A stretch of 64,000 nucleotides of DNA from Tubulanus polymorphus (Eukaryota > Nemertea > Palaeonemertea > Tubulaniformes > Tubulanidae): positions 14,560,850 to 14,624,849 of the forward strand of contig NC_134029.1 in the NCBI RefSeq assembly GCF_964204645.1, written 5' to 3'. How positions within the stretch are numbered: the stretch's first letter is position 1; every line of letters begins with the position of its first letter. This document shows positions 43,815 through 54,592 of this stretch, piece after piece. The position numbers and the translations under genes were made by a program. Below the pieces are notes generated by a model. That model worked only from the letters and a program-made list of their open reading frames with translations, had not been told where the DNA came from and ran no database searches.

Positions 43815-44540
43815 GGGGTCCAAGGACCAAAGGTCAAGGTAACTACATGTCATTCATGTGAAACCTTGTGAACGTCATTCAAGAAGAACTGTTGGAAGCA
43901 GGACCATGATATTACGTAGTATGATTACCCCTAGGGAGAGGATGTGCCCTATTGATTCTGGGCTCCAAGGATCATAGGTCAAGGTCACTACTGGTCATTC
44001 ATGTAAAACCTTGTGAACGTGATTCAAGAAGAACTTTCGATGGCAGGACCATGATATTACGTAGTATGATTACCCCTAGGGAGAGGATGTGCCCTATTGA
44101 TTTTGGTGTCCAAGGACCAAAGGTCAAGGTCACTACAGGTCATTCATGCGAAACCTTATGAACTTCATTCAAGAAGAACCAGTGATAGCAGGACCATGAT
44201 ATTACATAGTATGATTACCCCTATGGAGAGGATGTGCCCTATTTTTTTTCGGGAAAAAGGTCAAGGTCACTAGATATCATTCATATGAAACCTTGTAAAA
44301 ACGATTCAAGAAGAACCATTGATAACGGACAAATGCTATTTCATTGTATGATTACCCCTGGGAAGAGGAAATGCATTAGTGATTTTGGAGTTCTAGGGTC
44401 AAAGGTCAAGGTTGGTAGACGTCGTTTGCCTAAAACCCTGTAAACTCAATTCTTAAATAACCATTCATAGCAGGAAAATGATATTTCATAGTATGGTTAT
44501 CCCTGGATACACTCATCATTTTTCTATACCAAAGATCAGT
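43690..44540. repeat. 145-bp tandem array with AGGTCAAGGTCA words
   Basis: The anchor tgattacccctagggagag occurs at 43777, 43922, 44067, 44212 and 44349 (steps 145, 145, 145, 137). Most units contain aaaggtcaaggtcac. It appears to be an expansion inside the LINE 3-prime UTR. Confidence 0.85.
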
Positions 44541-44715
44541 GTCTTCAGGGGTCATTCATTCTATACTGGCTATCGCGGGGGACATAGATACGTAGTATCG
44601 AATTGCCTTGTTTACATTGTCACGATTATGTTTTTGGTAGTTTTTAATGAGACTGATGTCAAGAGGCAACTTTCCAGTCAACATTGCGCGTAGATAGACT
44701 GAGCTTGCTATCTTA

Positions 44716-45055
44716 AGGCCAAAAATGGAGGCAGCGTTCCAGCTCCAATCTACTTGAGAGATCTACTCGTTCAGTACAATCCAATTCGTGCACTAAGATC
44801 ATCATCTCAAAGTTTACAGCCCATTACAACCTAAGTAGTTTTGGTGGACGTTCATTTACTGCTTCCCATTGGAATAACATTGATAACCACCTGCGTAATA
44901 TTCACGATCTCAACCAGTTTAAACGTTCATTAAAACATCTACTCTTTCAACGTGCCTATACTAAGTGACTATGAACCATTGCAGTGCGCTGGTGAACTTA
45001 TCTTTTAAGAAACAGGCGCCTTATAAATGTTTATTATTATTATTATTATCCCAGA
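44716..45055 (+). pseudogene. CR1/L2-like LINE, right part and 3-prime end
   Basis: After the insertion the translation resumes LRDLLVQYNPIRALRSS, SSFGGRSFTASHWNNID and LNQFKRSLKHLLFQRAYTK, then a stop. A short 3-prime UTR ends in a TTA microsatellite near 45045. The first 25 bp (44716-44741) belong to the inserted LINE. Confidence 0.75.
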
Positions 45056-45109
45056 AATTCTACATTTTTTTCACAGGCGTCATATAATTTATTAAAATTG
45101 ATTTTCTTA

Positions 45110-45420
45110 TTCGACATTATATTGATACCTAAGCATATTTTGTTACCACAATGAATTAGAAAGTTGAAGCTTAGAACGTGTTCTATGTTTGTGGTGAGTT
45201 TAAAGGTCATTGGTTTTGTATATGGCCACCAGGGGGCATTGAATAATACAATATCTTAGTATTTCTATATTATATTCGTACCAATGCATATTTTGTTACC
45301 ACAATCAATTGCAATGTTGTAGCTCATGACATCGCCTACGATTGTGGTGAGTTTTAAGGACATTTGTTATTCTATATGGTCACCAGGGGGCGCTGAAAAG
45401 TAGAAAAACTTAGAGCTAAT
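45110..45420. repeat. R-element 3-prime units with CTCF-like cores
   Basis: Two units of the roughly 147-bp repeat of the R family (gatacctaagcatattttg, attgtggtgagtttt). They include CCACCAGGGGGCA at 45226 and TCACCAGGGGGCGC at 45380. Confidence 0.75.
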
Positions 45421-46165
45421 ACCTATTTTAATGAAACAGGTTCCGACATACAACATGTATGAAAAATTGTAATGATTTCTCTACTATAATGGTGCACGGC
45501 TAATTTGGTCTCGGGGGGGAAAAACCCATACTATACTAGGAATTCATCACGTAGTTGAATCAATTACCAGTTACCTGATGCGTGATGGAATCGGTCCTAG
45601 TCTTACTGATGAATTTTGTTCATAGGCTGGTGCGGTATCACGGCTTCTCCTTGGGTCCACGGCTTGCCGATGTAGCTGCTGCAAATCATTTCTCTTTTGG
45701 GCACCAACTCGTACATTACATTGTACATCCCTATTTCGTTTTCTGATAGGCCTATATACCAAAGGTCAGCGGAGCTGATGATGTAGGGGGAGAGTCGTCG
45801 TTGTTCCTTTCGTTCGTTTGCTCGTTCGTGCGTCTGAGGGTGGAGTTTCTATTCAAATAGCTATTAGTCCTACTGTTATAATCAGAATAAGTCCAAATTT
45901 GGTATGAATCGTCTAAATCTATAGACCAATACCTACAAAGTACAGAGCCCTTTTTGGATTTGGCCACAATGGGGCACCCCTTGGTATGCAGCTTCTTTTT
46001 CTTCAAATCACACAACAGAGCTATATAAGCCGATAGGCTCCTTGTTTAATCATCCCATCTCTCCATTTCATCGGGCTGTGGTAAACCTCTAGGCCCATGG
46101 GCAATTATTTATATACCAGTCGATAGGTTTTTACTAATAAGCTTTGACATCATTCTCTTTTATAG

Positions 46166-46291
46166 GCCTATGCTGCAGGTTGTGATATAGTTATTCTCGC
46201 CAGTGATTTCCAGCGTGTACAGATAATTCCTGGAGCAACACATGGTAATATTCAGGTTGGATGCATCGACTGCTGTGATGACACTGGAAAG
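46166..46291 (+). CDS. DMXL: DmX-like (rabconnectin-3 alpha) coding exon 2
   Basis: 42 codons, phase 0 at both ends, between tttatag and GTGAAT. The residues AYAAGCDIVILASDF and VQIIPGATHGNIQVGC match the conserved second segment of DmX/DMXL proteins, directly following exon 1 at 39221-39307. This is the start of the first WD-type propeller. The next conserved segment (an ASYGN...IFEP-type stretch in the family) was not found before the end of the window. Intron 2 is therefore at least 17.7 kb, unless a small exon was missed. Confidence 0.9.
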
Positions 46292-46297
46292 GTGAAT

Positions 46298-46924
46298 TGA
46301 ATTTGAATTCTAGGCTTACTTTATTAGCTTCATGACATAGTTGAGTTGTCGAGAGAGTAACATTTCATACTTTCAACAAGAGATCAATGACCTCAAGAGC
46401 TTGGGATCATACAAAATCCAGACCCTCCAACCCTTCCAATTTATTTGGAATCGTTATGTATTTTCCAACCAATATCCGCATTCCGTTTGCTGGTGGAGAA
46501 ATTGCGGAAATTTTGAGAATGAAGATCGGTAGGCGATACTGGACCGTAAAAGCGTCCTGAGCCATTAAAGCGCTCATTTATAGTATACCTGCCGTGCATT
46601 ATAAAAAAAATTGATTGTCTATTTGAAATCAGCGTCAAAGATTATGAAATGCTTATTTATATACAACTAGCATTGTATTGGTTTTTCTGTCCTGAATGCT
46701 GTGTCTATCAATAACGCTAACGGCCCGAGTTTGATGGGAAAAACCCCGTACCAAGTAGTCTACATTTACCTGAATCGAACACGCTCGCTACGGCTTTTTT
46801 TAATTCACTTGTCCCTCGTGTCTTCTTTGCGGAGATTGCGTATTTGAATGAAAATAGTGTTAGATAATCGCATTTAAATATTAGAGACGATACTTATAAA
46901 CTTTTTGAAAATCAATCAAGTGTG
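46298..46924. other. Intronic spacer, no gene seen
   Basis: Contains agaccctccaacccttccaatt at about 46420, which is found inverted at about 47690 (aaaggttggagggtctg). So the R element between them may have inserted into, or be bordered by, an inverted repeat. Nothing else recognised. Confidence 0.4.
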
Positions 46925-47525
46925 CAATTGGCTTACTCGATATCGGTTTCCCGCGATCCTCAGTGCGTCAACTTATTGTGTTGTGTACGGCGCCGGACAT
47001 ACCGCATCATTTTTCCTCTCACTCTTATCGTAGCGGCTCTAACTTCATATATAGTTTATTCTTTTAATTTAGAAACATTTTTAGCCCACTTGGGACTTTA
47101 GTCCCAGCAGGCTATTGCGTTCACATTTCGTGCGTTCACATTTCGTCCGTCCATCCATCCGTAGACGGAATCCAGTTATTTTGGGAATTTTTGAAGACGC
47201 TTCAATGTAATGTCTTGATATTTGGGTTACACATGTATCTACCATAGCCACATCTTCAGCCCAAAAATTGGCTGTCAGAATCAATTTTTGAGGGAAATTT
47301 TGAGGGCCGTTGAATAACTTGGTATTTCCATATTAAATTGGTAACGATATATATTTTGCTATCACAATCAATCATAGCTGCTGACATATTCTATGATTGT
47401 GGTGAGTTTCAAGGTCATTGGTTATTGTTTATGGTCACCAGGGGGCGTTGAATATTGAAATTGTTAGATTGTTGAGCATTTGAAAGCACTGCCCAAGTGG
47501 CCATGGTGTCCCTGGACCCCTAGTT
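46925..47525 (+). mobile_element. R element, internally deleted copy
   Basis: Carries the region that matches 10010-10779 in reverse, the tttagcccacttgggacttt end, one TCACCAGGGGGCG core (47435) and the usual right end ctggacccctag. The middle part present at 47787-48860 is missing. Confidence 0.75.
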
Positions 47526-49156
47526 ATTTGAGTTAATTATATGTTGTTATAAGGCGAAACGATAATCTTGACAAAGAATAAAAACGTCTGATTTTCTTGG
47601 TAAAAAGCATGAATCTTTTTATGTCTTTATTTATTTGCGATTCCTGAAAGCTGGTCCATTTTCGGAAAATCATAGTTTTATTCCTGAAAATGATTTGGAA
47701 AGGTTGGAGGGTCTGAAAATCAGACAAATTAACACGTTCACTGCCACCTAGCGGTTAAGGTCCGGTCACCATTGCCAATGCTAATTTTTAGCCCACTTGG
47801 GACTTAGGCTAAGTCCCAGCGGGCTATTGCGTTCACTTTTTGTCCGTCGTATGTCCATCCCTCCCCTCCGTCCGTAGACGGAATCCAGTTATTTTGGGAA
47901 GTTTTGAAGACGCTTCAAGGTAATGTCTTGATATTTGGGTTACACATGTATCTACCCTAGACACATCTTCAGCCCAAAAACTGTCCCTGTCAGAATCAAG
48001 ATGGCCGACTGGCAGCCATTTTTGTTCGCCAAAATCAGCACTTTTTCCACATTTTTGAACTTTTTGAGGGAAATTTTGAAGACGCTTTGATCAATTACCT
48101 TGATCTTTCGGATATAAGTGAATCCCCCCAGGGCCCATCAGCATAAAAAAAATTGGGTCGATCGAACCTTTTTAGTGCCCAAAAATGTTAATTTTTGCCC
48201 GAATTCTGAGTCCTGTAGCTTCCTACTAGTGTGCCATTTCTCATTGCAATTTTTGATGGGTATTCTTTGGAAAGGGATGTTTTATACCTGAGACAAGTAT
48301 TTTTCATCAGCCAATTATGACGCAATTGGTGGCCAGCTTGGTGTCATCAACATTCATTCGTAAGTGGGAAAAAGTTTTTCCACATTATATTGATACCTAA
48401 GCGTATTTTGGTACCACAATCAATTAGAAAGTTGTAGCTCATAAAGTGTTCTATGATTGTGGTGAGTTTCAAGGTCATTGGATTTTGTATATGGCCACCA
48501 GAGGGCGTTGAATAATACAATATCTTAGCATTTCTTTATTATATTCGTACCTATGCATATTTTGTAACCACAATCAATTGAAAAGTTGTATCTCATGACA
48601 TCATCTATGATTGTTGCAAGTTTTAAGGACATTGGTTATTCTATATGGTCACCAGGGGGCGTTGGATATTAGAATAACTTAGTATTTCCTAATTATATTG
48701 GTACCTAGGCATATTTTGTTACCATGATCAATTACAAAGTTATAGGTCGTGACATGTTCTATGATTGTGGTGAGTTTCAAGGTCATTGGGTTTTGAATAT
48801 GGTCACCAGGGGGCGTTGAATTGTAGAATAACTTAGTATTCCATATTACATTGTATTGAGACCTGAGAACATGGCCGACGACAGGCGGGTACGTTGAAAG
48901 CGCTCCTGGAAATATTAGGATTGGGGCTGATATGTACGATACTCAATGTTGAATGTAGAAACTGGAAATTGATATATGTGTAGCAGACATTTCCTGAAAG
49001 TTTGAAGCCTGAAATGTGATTTTAAAACGGTAAATGAAGGAATATTCGGAGAAATCTCGTTTGATATTCAGTATAATATAGCAGTGATCAGCGATCAGTT
49101 CAGTGTCAACTGTCAAAAGCTCAATCAGCTGTCATTAAACAAAGAGATCAACAGAT

Positions 49157-50094
49157 ATGGCAGCAGTCGGCGAAAATGTATACGTAAACGACTCGGAGAA
49201 GTCGGATTCTGAAGTCGAAGTTTTTTCAAACGGAAAAACTACTCAGAAACTAAAACTAAAGAGGGTCGTAAACAAGGCCCACAAAATAAAAAAAGGAAGG
49301 AAAGAAGTTCGACGGTGGATTCTGAAATGTCCGTTGAAGAGGGCATGATGAAGCTTACAAATTCTATTGAAGAAATGATTAAAAAAAAATTGATTCACTA
49401 GCTGGAATGAAAACAGAAATACTAGATACCATTGATCGTTAATTAGAGAACCATACTAAGAAAATTGACAACCTTGTCTACCGAACTGAAGAGAGATTAT
49501 ACGATATTGAACAATTGAACAATACGAAGACAACCAAAATCGCTGAAATTAAATCTCAACATTCCGAACATATATCCGCGTTCAAAAGTGAAATCGGCGA
49601 ACTTCATGCCCAGCTCTCCGAGAGCAAAACGCTAGCAACAAAAAATAATCAATGTTCGCGACAAAATCATATGAGTTTTTGGTGTCACCGAGTCCAAAGA
49701 TGAAAACTGTATAGATACAATTGTGAATATATTGAAAACTAAATTACACTTAAGCGAAAAGGAGCGATTAAAACTAAGCGATGTAGAGGTAGCACACTGA
49801 GTGCCTCCAAGACAACTAAAATACGACAAGAAAGGAGTTAAACAACCGGACAGAATAATTGTGCGCTTTTTCAATCGTAATAGGCGGGATTTTATCATTC
49901 GGAAACGTGCGACATTAAAGGATTCAGGGATTATAATACGCAAAGATCTTTGCCCTGAATTTGCGAAACTAGTTAATCGCGTGGTTAACTCGAGACTATA
50001 TAACAAAGTGTGGACAATCAATGGAGAAGTATTCGGTTGCACTGAGAATGGTGAGAAAAAAAGAATTAACATTTTCAAACCACTGCCGAAGTAA
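49157..50094 (+). pseudogene. LINE ORF1: coiled coil plus L1-type RNA-binding domain
   Basis: Starts MAAVGENVYVNDSEKSDSEV with a lysine-rich stretch, then shifts frame near 49300. A coiled-coil part follows (IKSQHSEHISAFKSEIGELH, about 49550-49610). A C-terminal domain follows, with RIIVRFFNRNRRDFIIRKRA and LKDSGIIIRKDLCPEF (about 49850-49970). That pattern is typical of the L1-type (Transposase_22) ORF1p domain. Several stops and indels interrupt it. It would form trimeric RNA-binding particles with the element RNA. Confidence 0.7.
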
Positions 50095-50524
50095 TAGCAG
50101 TACCGGTAATTAGCTAATTGTGAATAACTAACATTTTTCCTTTCTTCATTCGTTTATGCGTTATACATTGTTAGCAATACAGGTATCTCTAAATGGATCT
50201 TACCAATAATTCAAATATTTGGTCAAACGTTCTGAATTACCAAATTATTGATATGTACATATTAACTTACCAATCCTAATATAGAGTATCAGTTTGGTTT
50301 AAATAATAACCAAAATGCTTTTCTGGGTAACCAGACTAAATTATTATGTTTTTGCTAAATGCTTTTGCTATATATATCATCTACTCTCAACTCATATGAA
50401 TAGTTCATTGAAACTCAATACAAGCAATATTACAACTTGTTCTGTAATACATGAATATGAATTATATTGGTATCTGGGGATCTTAGCTAAAGTTCTATTT
50501 TTGAAAATTTTTTAGTAAAAAGAA

Positions 50525-51780
50525 ATGTGTTTAGGTAATACAGATCCAGAGAGCCGCATTAAAAACATAAGAAACAATCCCAGTCTATTATTAAATGTAT
50601 TCGGCGATCAACCGATAGTCAACAATGACTCTCCTTATGTTGAAATGAATGAACTGGATTATCCTGATTGTCAATCGAAATTGAATATTCTTCATTTGAA
50701 TTATACACAGCATTCCTAGTAAACTAAATGAACTTAAAACTTTGATAACAAAATTTGACCATAGGAAGTCTGCTTTAGACTTAATTTTATTATGTGAAAC
50801 TTTTATTACTGATATTAACCATAACCTTTGTGAAATTCCAGGCTATAACTTGATAGAAAATCACAGAATTAACTCAATGAAAGGTGGGGTGGCGATTTAT
50901 GCAAGCAAGCGACTTTCCTATAAGATCAGAAATGACATAAGCGTATTTAAAGAGGGTAAATTCGAATCCTGTTTTATAGAAATAATTTCTAAACCGGGAA
51001 AAACGCTAGAAATATTATTGTTGGAGAACTATAAAGAATACTGGGAACTGAAAGAAAAGATATAATCATTGGGATGGACCAAAACTTGGACCTCATCAAA
51101 ACTGAAACCCACAGAAACACTGCTAGATTTCTTGATTTGAATCTCTCCTATGAAGTAATACCAACAATACTACGTCCAACTAGAATCACACACAATACAG
51201 CCACCCTCATTGATAATATATATATAAGCTCAAAACTAACTGACCATTATAGATCATGCATTATCACAACTGACCTATCAGACCATCTGCCCTGTTATAT
51301 ATCAATCAAAGATAGGAACTGCAAAATAAAAACAAAGGAAACTAAATTATTTCGAAGATTCAATCGAAGCAACTTAACCAATATTAATAATGAACTCTCT
51401 GAAATTGATTGGGCTTTAATTGAAAACATGAACAGCGATGATGGGTAAAGCTATTTAATTGAAAAGCTCACTCAATCGTTAGATAGACATGCACCCCCGA
51501 CTGAAAGGAAAATTGGGCATATAAATATAGACGAACCATGGATGACACATGGTCTACTAACATCGTCAAAAAAGTGTGATCGTTTATATCGTAAGGTACT
51601 TGGTGCTCCAAAAAGTGATCCAAAATACGTAAGATATTTTGATTATCGAAATCAGTTGAATTATTTAAGAAGAAGAGCAAAGCATAGTTATAATGCGAAT
51701 AAGATACTTAGTTTTAGAAATAACAGTAGAAAGTTATGGGATTTACTAAAGACCACCATAGGTGTAACCGCACTTGCCTA
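50525..51780 (+). pseudogene. LINE ORF2, endonuclease part
   Basis: Three ORFs in changing frames show an APE-type endonuclease. SKLNILHLNY is the start strand, then LDLILLCETFI and MKGGVAIYASKRLSYK. A short internal deletion near 51030 removes the middle. IIIG with DLIKTETHRNTARFLDLNL, THNTATLIDNIYI and TTDLSDHLPCYISI follow, the last being the catalytic SDH-type motif. A linker with WMTHGLLTSSKKCDRLYRK precedes the break at 51780. Confidence 0.75.
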
Positions 51781-52284
51781 AAATAAAAACTATGCCACCG
51801 TGCGGGCATGAGTCCAGAACAGCAAATAAAAAAAACCAGTAATTCGTAGATTATATATATATGGAAGATAAGTAATTTATTAAGATAATAATTCAAAAAC
51901 AAAATAACTAAGGTACTTAGAAAAAAAATGAAAATAAACAGGGCCCTTTTTTCGAAACTTAGATCAGAAAAATAAAAATAAAATAAAATTAGCTTAAATG
52001 TAAGTCAATGATCAATTAAAGTTCTTTTTCTCCAAAAGTTTATAAATTTTAACTTAGCGTCGCTCCAAAAAGATCGCACTGCCCGCTGTGGTTCCTGTTG
52101 CTGTCAAAAATCTGTAGTAATTGCTGATCTGTGGTTCCAAAATTTTTAAACGTTTGCTGAATGCGTTGTATCTGTCGAATTTATAATTTGCACGTCACGC
52201 AAATATCACTGATGATGAAAGTCCACTGGTGGTACGCGGAGTTTGGTACGCGGAAAAAAAACAGTTTTACTTGACAATGTTTTT

Positions 52285-53490
52285 AGCCCACTTGGGAATC
52301 CAGTTATTTTGGGAAGTTTTGAAGACGCTTCAAGGGAATGTCTTGACATTTGGGTAACACATGTATCTACCCTAGACACATCTTCAGCCCAAAAACTGGC
52401 CCTGTCAGATTCAAGATGGCCGACTGGTGGCCATTGTTGTTCGCCAAAATCAGCGCTTTTTACACATTTTTGAACTTTTTGAGGGAAATTTTGAAGACGC
52501 TTTGATCAATTACCTTGATCTTTCGGATATATGTGAATTCCCCCAGGGCCCATCAGCATAACAAAAATTGGGTCGATCGGACTCAAGATGGCCGTCCTAT
52601 GACCTTTTTAGTGCCCAAAAATGTTAATTTTGGCCCAAATTCTGAGTCCTGTAGCTTCCTACTGGTTTATCATTTCTCATTGCAATTTGTGATGGGTATT
52701 CTTTGGAAAGGGATGTTTTATTATTACCAGTAATGTTACCAGTAGTATTACCAATTATGACGCAATTGGCGGCCATCTTGGTGTCAGCAGTACTCGTTCG
52801 TAAGTGGGAAAACGTTTTTTCCACATTATATTGATACCTAAGCGTATTTTGTTACCACAATCATTTAGAAAGTTGTAGCTCATAACGTGTTCTATGATTG
52901 TGGTGAGTTTCAAGGTTATTGGTTTTTGTATATGGCCACCAGGGGGCGTTGAATAATACAATATCTTAGTATTTCTATATTATATTCGTATCAATGCATA
53001 TTTTGTAACCACAATCAATTGAAAAGTTGTAGCTCATGTCATCTATGATTTTGGCAAGTTTTAAGGCCATTAGTTATTGTATATGGTCACCAGGGGGCGT
53101 TGAATAGTAGAATAACTTATTATTTTTCTTATTATATTGGTACCTAGGCATATTTTGTTACCATGATCAATTACAAAGTTATAGTTCGTGACATGTTCTA
53201 TGATTGTGGTGAGTTTCAAGGTCATTGGGTTTTGAATATGGTCACCAGGGGGCGTTGAATAGTAGAATAACTTAGTATTTCCATATTATAGTGGTAACGA
53301 GGCATATTTTATTATCACAATCAATTACAAAATCGTAGCTGCTGACATGTTCTATGATTATGGTGAGTTTCAAGGTTATTGGATTCTGTATATGGTCACC
53401 AGGGGGCGTTGAATATTGAAATTGTTAGATTGTTGAGCATTTGGTACCACTTCCCAAGTGGGCATGGTGTCCCTGGACCCCTAGTTTATC
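52285..53490 (+). mobile_element. R element, nested copy with four CTCF-like cores
   Basis: Starts tttagcccacttggg (slightly shortened) and ends ctggacccctagttta. Cores are at 52936 (CCACCAGGGGGCG), 53087, 53242 and 53396 (TCACCAGGGGGCG). Units are about 147 bp and share attgtggtgagtttcaagg. No ORF with function. Confidence 0.8.
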
Positions 53491-53647
53491 ACCAAGCTGG
53501 TTAAACTTCTGTGGCCGTAAAACTTTTACTACCACTAATAACAAGTGTCCTTCTGAATCACGAACACAACTCCGTAATGATTAAAATTCAATCCCGTTAG
53601 AAGTTCTCCAACAGTAAAAAAAGTTTGTGACGATTATGACAACTTTC

Positions 53648-54235
53648 ACAAAAGATTTCTTATATAAATTACGTATCAAGTTTTACTAGTTGTAAAAACT
53701 AAAAATTGCAGGAGAACTCGAGTTGAGCTTCCTCCTTTCTCGAAATCTCAAAAGCGTCTCCCCTCTCTCTAAACTATCCACGCCCAACTTCCTGCAGGGG
53801 CTCCCTTAAAAATAATATCTCAAAAATCCATTCAAGTCAAAAATTAGATAGTTTATCCCCTAAAATGGTGAAAAAGAACTTACCCAAAATCAGAAAAAAA
53901 TGAAAATAAACAGGGCCCTTTTTACGAAACTTAGATCAGAAAAATAAAAATAAAATCAAATTAAATTAGCTTAAGAAAAAGCTGCCACAAAAGATTTCTT
54001 ATATAAATTACGTATCAAATTTTACTAGTTGTAAAAACTCAAAAATTGCAGGAGAACTCGAGTTGAGCTTCCTCCTTTCTCGAAATCTCAAAAGCGTCTC
54101 CCCTCTCTCTAAACTATCCACGCCCAACTTCCTGCAGGGGCTCCCTTAAAAATAATCTCTCAAAAATCCATTCAAGTCAAAAATTAGATAGTTTATCCCC
54201 TAAAATGGATAAAAAGAACTTACCCAAAATAAGAC
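53648..54235. repeat. 338-bp tandem repeat, about 1.7 units
   Basis: cacaaaagatttcttatata starts at 53648 and 53986, and both continue through gaactcgagttgagcttcct and ttcctgcaggggctccctt. The copies are almost identical. Confidence 0.85.
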
Positions 54236-54592
54236 TAATGTATTCAACTCCCGCCACATAATTGTGAAATCCTAATATTCATCTTCATTTAAGAAAAATG
54301 AATTCTTTATGAGATTAAAATGATTGAAATTCTTGTGAACCCCATAGCTTCTGGTAAAAATTGCATCAGCAAATACGTCAATATAGTCAAAATTCAGATC
54401 TCATAATAATTAGCACCAAGGCTACATGAGCCAGCGACCTCATAAAACTTGAATATGTTTAAACTAGTGAACTAAATTCAGCAAATGCCTGTTATGAAAA
54501 CTAGACAACACGAACCAACAGATTTTACATTTAACTTTAAGATCAAACATTTATTGATAAAAAAAAAATTAGATATAACGTTAGGACTTTAA

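Larger units (their letters stand above)
42392..44741 (-). mobile_element. Inverted, truncated Tx1-like LINE copy inserted in the CR1/L2-like LINE
   Basis: Begins (minus-strand 3-prime end) with a T-run and atcttaaaataggg, matching the end of the LINE at 30411-36824. It continues with its 3-prime UTR to about 43250, and the UTR resumes at 44540-44735. GCTCCAGTC at 42383-42391 and GCTCCAATC at 44742-44750 form a 9-bp target duplication with one mismatch. In between, the UTR has been expanded by a 145-bp array. Confidence 0.75.
39308..46165 (+). other. DMXL intron 1, 6858 bp, filled with nested elements
   Basis: Starts GTAAGT and ends tttatag. It contains two foldback elements, two local duplications, a CR1/L2-like LINE split by an inverted Tx1-like LINE, a 145-bp tandem array and R-element units. 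About 45420-46165 and short stretches between elements hold nothing recognisable. An 87-codon minus ORF at 45752-46015 has no motif I can name. Confidence 0.8.

Noticed and set aside
43690-44540. CRISPR-like direct repeats
   Set aside because: Units are continuous 145-bp tandem repeats without spacers, in an animal intron.
45752-46015. 87-codon minus ORF with a lysine-rich start
   Set aside because: It lies in the DMXL intron with no recognised domain and overlaps another short ORF.
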